Shown here: piece after piece, positions 62,302-64,000 of the stretch | How positions within the stretch are numbered: position 1 is the first letter of the stretch | Layout of the letters: each line of letters opens with the position of its first letter | Origin: Variovorax terrae | Lineage (GTDB): Bacteria; Pseudomonadota; Gammaproteobacteria; Burkholderiales; Burkholderiaceae_C | Reading direction: 5' to 3' | NCBI RefSeq assembly: GCF_022809125.1 | Contig: NZ_JALGBI010000002.1 | Span: 195,685 to 259,684, forward strand | Length of the DNA stretch: 64,000 bases | Position numbers and translations under genes: made by a program | The notes under the pieces: generated by a model | The model's database searches: none | Told to the model about the DNA's origin: nothing | What the model saw: only the letters and a program-made list of their open reading frames with translations

Positions 62302-63078
62302 CTAGTGAAAGCCGTTCATCTGCAACTGGACGTCGGCGAACATGCCGCCGTCGGTGGGGATGTTGGTGCCGCGGATCCAGGCCGAGCGGTCGGAGAGCAT
62401 GAAGCAGACCACCGGCGCGATGTCCGAGGGCTGGCCGGGCCGGTCCATGGTGCGCATGTCCTGTTCGGCGCGCGCGCCCAGGGTCTGCAGGAAGTCCTTG
62501 AGGATGGGCGTGTCCACCGGGCCGGGGCTCACCGCATTCATGCGGATGCCGCGCTCGCGCCAGGTCCAGCGGTTCTGCATGGTCCACACGATCAGCGCTT
62601 CCTTGGAGAAGAAGTAGCTGCGCGCGCCGTCGATCCCGTGGAGCTTGCAGAAGGCCTCCACGTCCTGCGGGGCCAGCGTTTCGCTGGCCTCGATCGCCTG
62701 CTTCGACTGGGGCCAGCCGAGGCCGGCGAGCGAGGCCAGGTTCACGATGGACGCACCGTCGGAAAGCTTGGGAACCAGCTGGGTCGTGAGGTGCTTCAAG
62801 CCCAGCAGGTTGACCTTGATCACGTCCGCCGCGGGCCGGGTCGGTGGCAAGCCGGCGATGTTGGCCAGGCCGTCGATGCTGCTGGGCAGTCGGCCGATCA
62901 GTTGGTCGATCGAGGCGCGATCGGACAGATCGGCCTGGATGAACTCACCCGCGGCCTGCGCGGGGCGGTTGATGTCGACGGCGATGACCTGCGCGCCGTA
63001 CGACGTCGCGAGCGCCGCGGTGGCGGCGCCGATGCCCGACGAGGCGCCGGTGATGACCAGGGTTTTTCCTTGAAGCAC
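62302..63078 (-). CDS. SDR dehydrogenase, CalA/3-alpha-HSD-like
   Basis: 258 residues. NAD(P)-dependent short-chain dehydrogenase: cofactor motif LVITGASSGIGAATAALA, NIAG, active-site Ser in ASIVNLASLAGLGW and the Tyr/Lys pair in SYFFSKEALIVW. The sequence pattern, including MNAVSPGPVDTPIL and IRGTNIPTDGGMF, is close to coniferyl-alcohol dehydrogenase (CalA) and 3-alpha-hydroxysteroid dehydrogenase. GTG 63078 is chosen because GGAGGAGAC precedes it. It is the first gene of the operon and its sigma-54 promoter is at 63135-63149. Confidence 0.87.
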   Translation of the reverse strand: MLQGKTLVITGASSGIGAATAALATSYGAQVIAVDINRPAQAAGEFIQADLSDRASIDQLIGRLPSSIDGLANIAGLPPTRPAADVIKVNLLGLKHLTTQLVPKLSDGASIVNLASLAGLGWPQSKQAIEASETLAPQDVEAFCKLHGIDGARSYFFSKEALIVWTMQNRWTWRERGIRMNAVSPGPVDTPILKDFLQTLGARAEQDMRTMDRPGQPSDIAPVVCFMLSDRSAWIRGTNIPTDGGMFADVQLQMNGFH

Positions 63079-63134
63079 GGTTTGTCTCCTCCTTTGGATC
63101 CGGTAATGGCTGATGGCGGTGTGGCTGGTAGTGC

Positions 63135-63149
63135 GCAAGCGCCGTGCCA
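63135..63149 (-). promoter_or_regulatory. Sigma-54 promoter of the SDR-liv operon
   Basis: On the minus strand TGGCAC, five bases, TTGC: a full match to the -24/-12 consensus (TGGCAC-N5-TTGCW) with the GG and GC doublets at the correct spacing. The predicted start is near 63123, giving a leader of about 45 bases before GTG 63078. A sigma-54 activator gene lies directly upstream and divergent. Confidence 0.85.
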
Positions 63150-63226
63150 GGCCGCCTGCGGGAAGAAAGTCCAGCGATATCAACCACTTGCGCCATTCGC
63201 GCCGGGATTACCCTTGGTCAAAATGT

Positions 63227-63280
63227 GATGCGTTGGTGAATAATTTCTGATCAATAAATCACCCATCGTGGCAACGCATC
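63227..63280. promoter_or_regulatory. Candidate enhancer site for the activator
   Basis: GATGCGTTG (63227-63235) and its complement CAACGCATC (63272-63280) flank a near-symmetric AT-rich core with TGATCAATAAATCA, similar to the TTGATCAAATC half-sites bound by XylR and DmpR. It lies about 80-130 bases upstream of the sigma-54 promoter, the usual enhancer distance, and touches the start of the activator gene. Confidence 0.6.
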
Positions 63281-63282
63281 CC

Positions 63283-64000
63283 ATGAAGAAAAGCATTTCC
63301 CGGCTGTCGCTGGCGCAGTTGCAGGACCGCCTGGGCGCGGGGACCAGCGAGGAGATCGACGAGGGCGCAACGCCCACGCTGCGCGACCTGGCCGAGACCC
63401 TGAGCTTCTCGCCGGGCGATGGCCGCATCTGGCTGAACGACCAGCGCATGGTGCTGTGGCGCTCCTCCACCTACGGCGCGCTGCGCCGCGAGCTCATTGC
63501 CAGCATGGGCCAGGAGCCGGCGCGCTCGCTGCTGACGCGCGTGGGCTACGCCGCTGGCGCTCGCGACGCGGAACTGGTGCGGCGCACCTGGCCGGACAGC
63601 GACCCCGTGAACGCCTTCCACGCCGGCCCGCGCATGCACAAGCTCGAGGGCATCGTGCGGCCCGAGACCATCCGGTTCGAGTTCGACATCGCGCGCGGGG
63701 ACTTCTTCGCCGACTACTGGTGGCACGATTCCAGCGAGGATGACGAGCACATCGCCGCCTTCGGCATCGGCACCGAGTCGGCCTGCTGGATGCAGGTGGG
63801 TTATGCCAGCGGCTACGCGAGCGCCTTCATGGGCAAGCTGATCATCTACCGTGAGGTGGCTTGCCGCTCCTCGGGCGCCGAAGTGTGCCGCATCGTCGGA
63901 CGCCCCGCCGACCAGTGGGAAGATCCGGAACTCGATCAGCACTACTTCACCCCCGATGCGTCGGCAGAGCGCGTGCGCCGCGCGCTGGTTCCCGTGGTTT
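63283..64000 (+). CDS. XylR/DmpR-type sigma-54 activator, 3' end beyond window
   Basis: The first 239 residues are in the window. They match the aromatic-sensing N-terminal domain of XylR/DmpR/PoxR regulators: ISRLSLAQLQDRLG, RMVLWRSSTYGALRRELIAS, HKLEGIVRPETIRFEFDIA, and a V4R domain with conserved Cys residues in ACWMQVGYASGY, VACRSSGAEVCRIVGRPA. The AAA+ domain that contacts sigma-54 and the Fis-type helix-turn-helix would lie past base 64000. ATG 63283 or in-frame GTG 63268 could be the start. It is divergent from the SDR-liv operon, which it should activate when an aromatic ligand binds. Confidence 0.87.
   Translation, partial: MKKSISRLSLAQLQDRLGAGTSEEIDEGATPTLRDLAETLSFSPGDGRIWLNDQRMVLWRSSTYGALRRELIASMGQEPARSLLTRVGYAAGARDAELVRRTWPDSDPVNAFHAGPRMHKLEGIVRPETIRFEFDIARGDFFADYWWHDSSEDDEHIAAFGIGTESACWMQVGYASGYASAFMGKLIIYREVACRSSGAEVCRIVGRPADQWEDPELDQHYFTPDASAERVRRALVPVV

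Overview
The window is high-GC DNA (most third codon positions are G or C) with gene content typical of Burkholderiales, most likely the family Comamonadaceae. The signs are four Bug-type solute-binding proteins without their membrane partners, several catabolic gene clusters, a DbpA helicase, an Ohr/OhrR pair, and a short dispersed repeat ending in a CTATCAAA-like box. I recall such boxes from Comamonadaceae genomes; the genus cannot be settled from sequence alone. No rRNA, tRNA, CRISPR array, transposase or phage gene was seen.

Layout. 1-7.9 kb: the 5' part of an outer-membrane beta-barrel gene, an orphan iron-type solute-binding protein, htpG behind a sigma-32 promoter, three small proteins and srkA. 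7.9-19.9 kb: a tightly coupled + strand catabolic run (lipocalin-like protein, PaaN-like aldehyde dehydrogenase, carotenoid-cleavage-type oxygenase, acyl-CoA synthetase, alpha/beta hydrolase, Bug protein, flavin reductase, second Bug protein, nitronate monooxygenase, SCP2-like thiolase) ending in a double-domain HxlR regulator. 20.1-25.4 kb: a - strand ggt-cupin-Bug-amidase operon facing a TetR gene across a perfect 20-bp operator that sits in the spacer of the tetR promoter and overlaps the -35 of the ggt promoter. 25.4-29.1 kb: an MscS remnant, a DUF2855 protein, a GST-like protein and an unexpected Tgl-type transglutaminase relative. 29.2-33.0 kb: ohrR-ohr with promoter, operator and terminator, two beta-oxidation genes, and a hemerythrin-like gene behind a four-hexamer regulatory array. 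33.0-36.7 kb: a NodIJ-type exporter operon with two split-barrel proteins, one fused to GAF and a probable winged helix. 36.7-46.5 kb: a nine-gene - strand operon with two paralogous Rieske oxygenases, one ferredoxin, a polyamine-type ABC importer, a glyoxalase-fold protein and a RidA-like protein, with a divergent LysR gene and an amidase. 46.6-56.3 kb: mostly housekeeping (amn, gor, ClC channel, M20 hydrolase, EamA exporter, AlaX-type editing protein, AraC regulator, dbpA). 56.3-64 kb: a Bug gene, then a - strand operon of a CalA/3-alpha-HSD-like dehydrogenase plus a branched-chain-type ABC importer, expressed from a sigma-54 promoter next to a divergent XylR/DmpR-type activator that runs off the right edge.

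Reading as a whole. This is mostly an accessory catabolic region. Each uptake/oxidation module carries its own regulator: HxlR, TetR, LysR, or an NtrC-type sigma-54 activator. Substrates cannot be read from the sequence. The CCD/acyl-CoA synthetase cluster, the Rieske cluster and the SDR-liv operon all fit plant-derived or aromatic compounds, but that is inference. Four copies of one repeat share an invariant 17-nt spacing between two boxes. One copy lies in frame inside srkA and two supply the 3' ends of genes.
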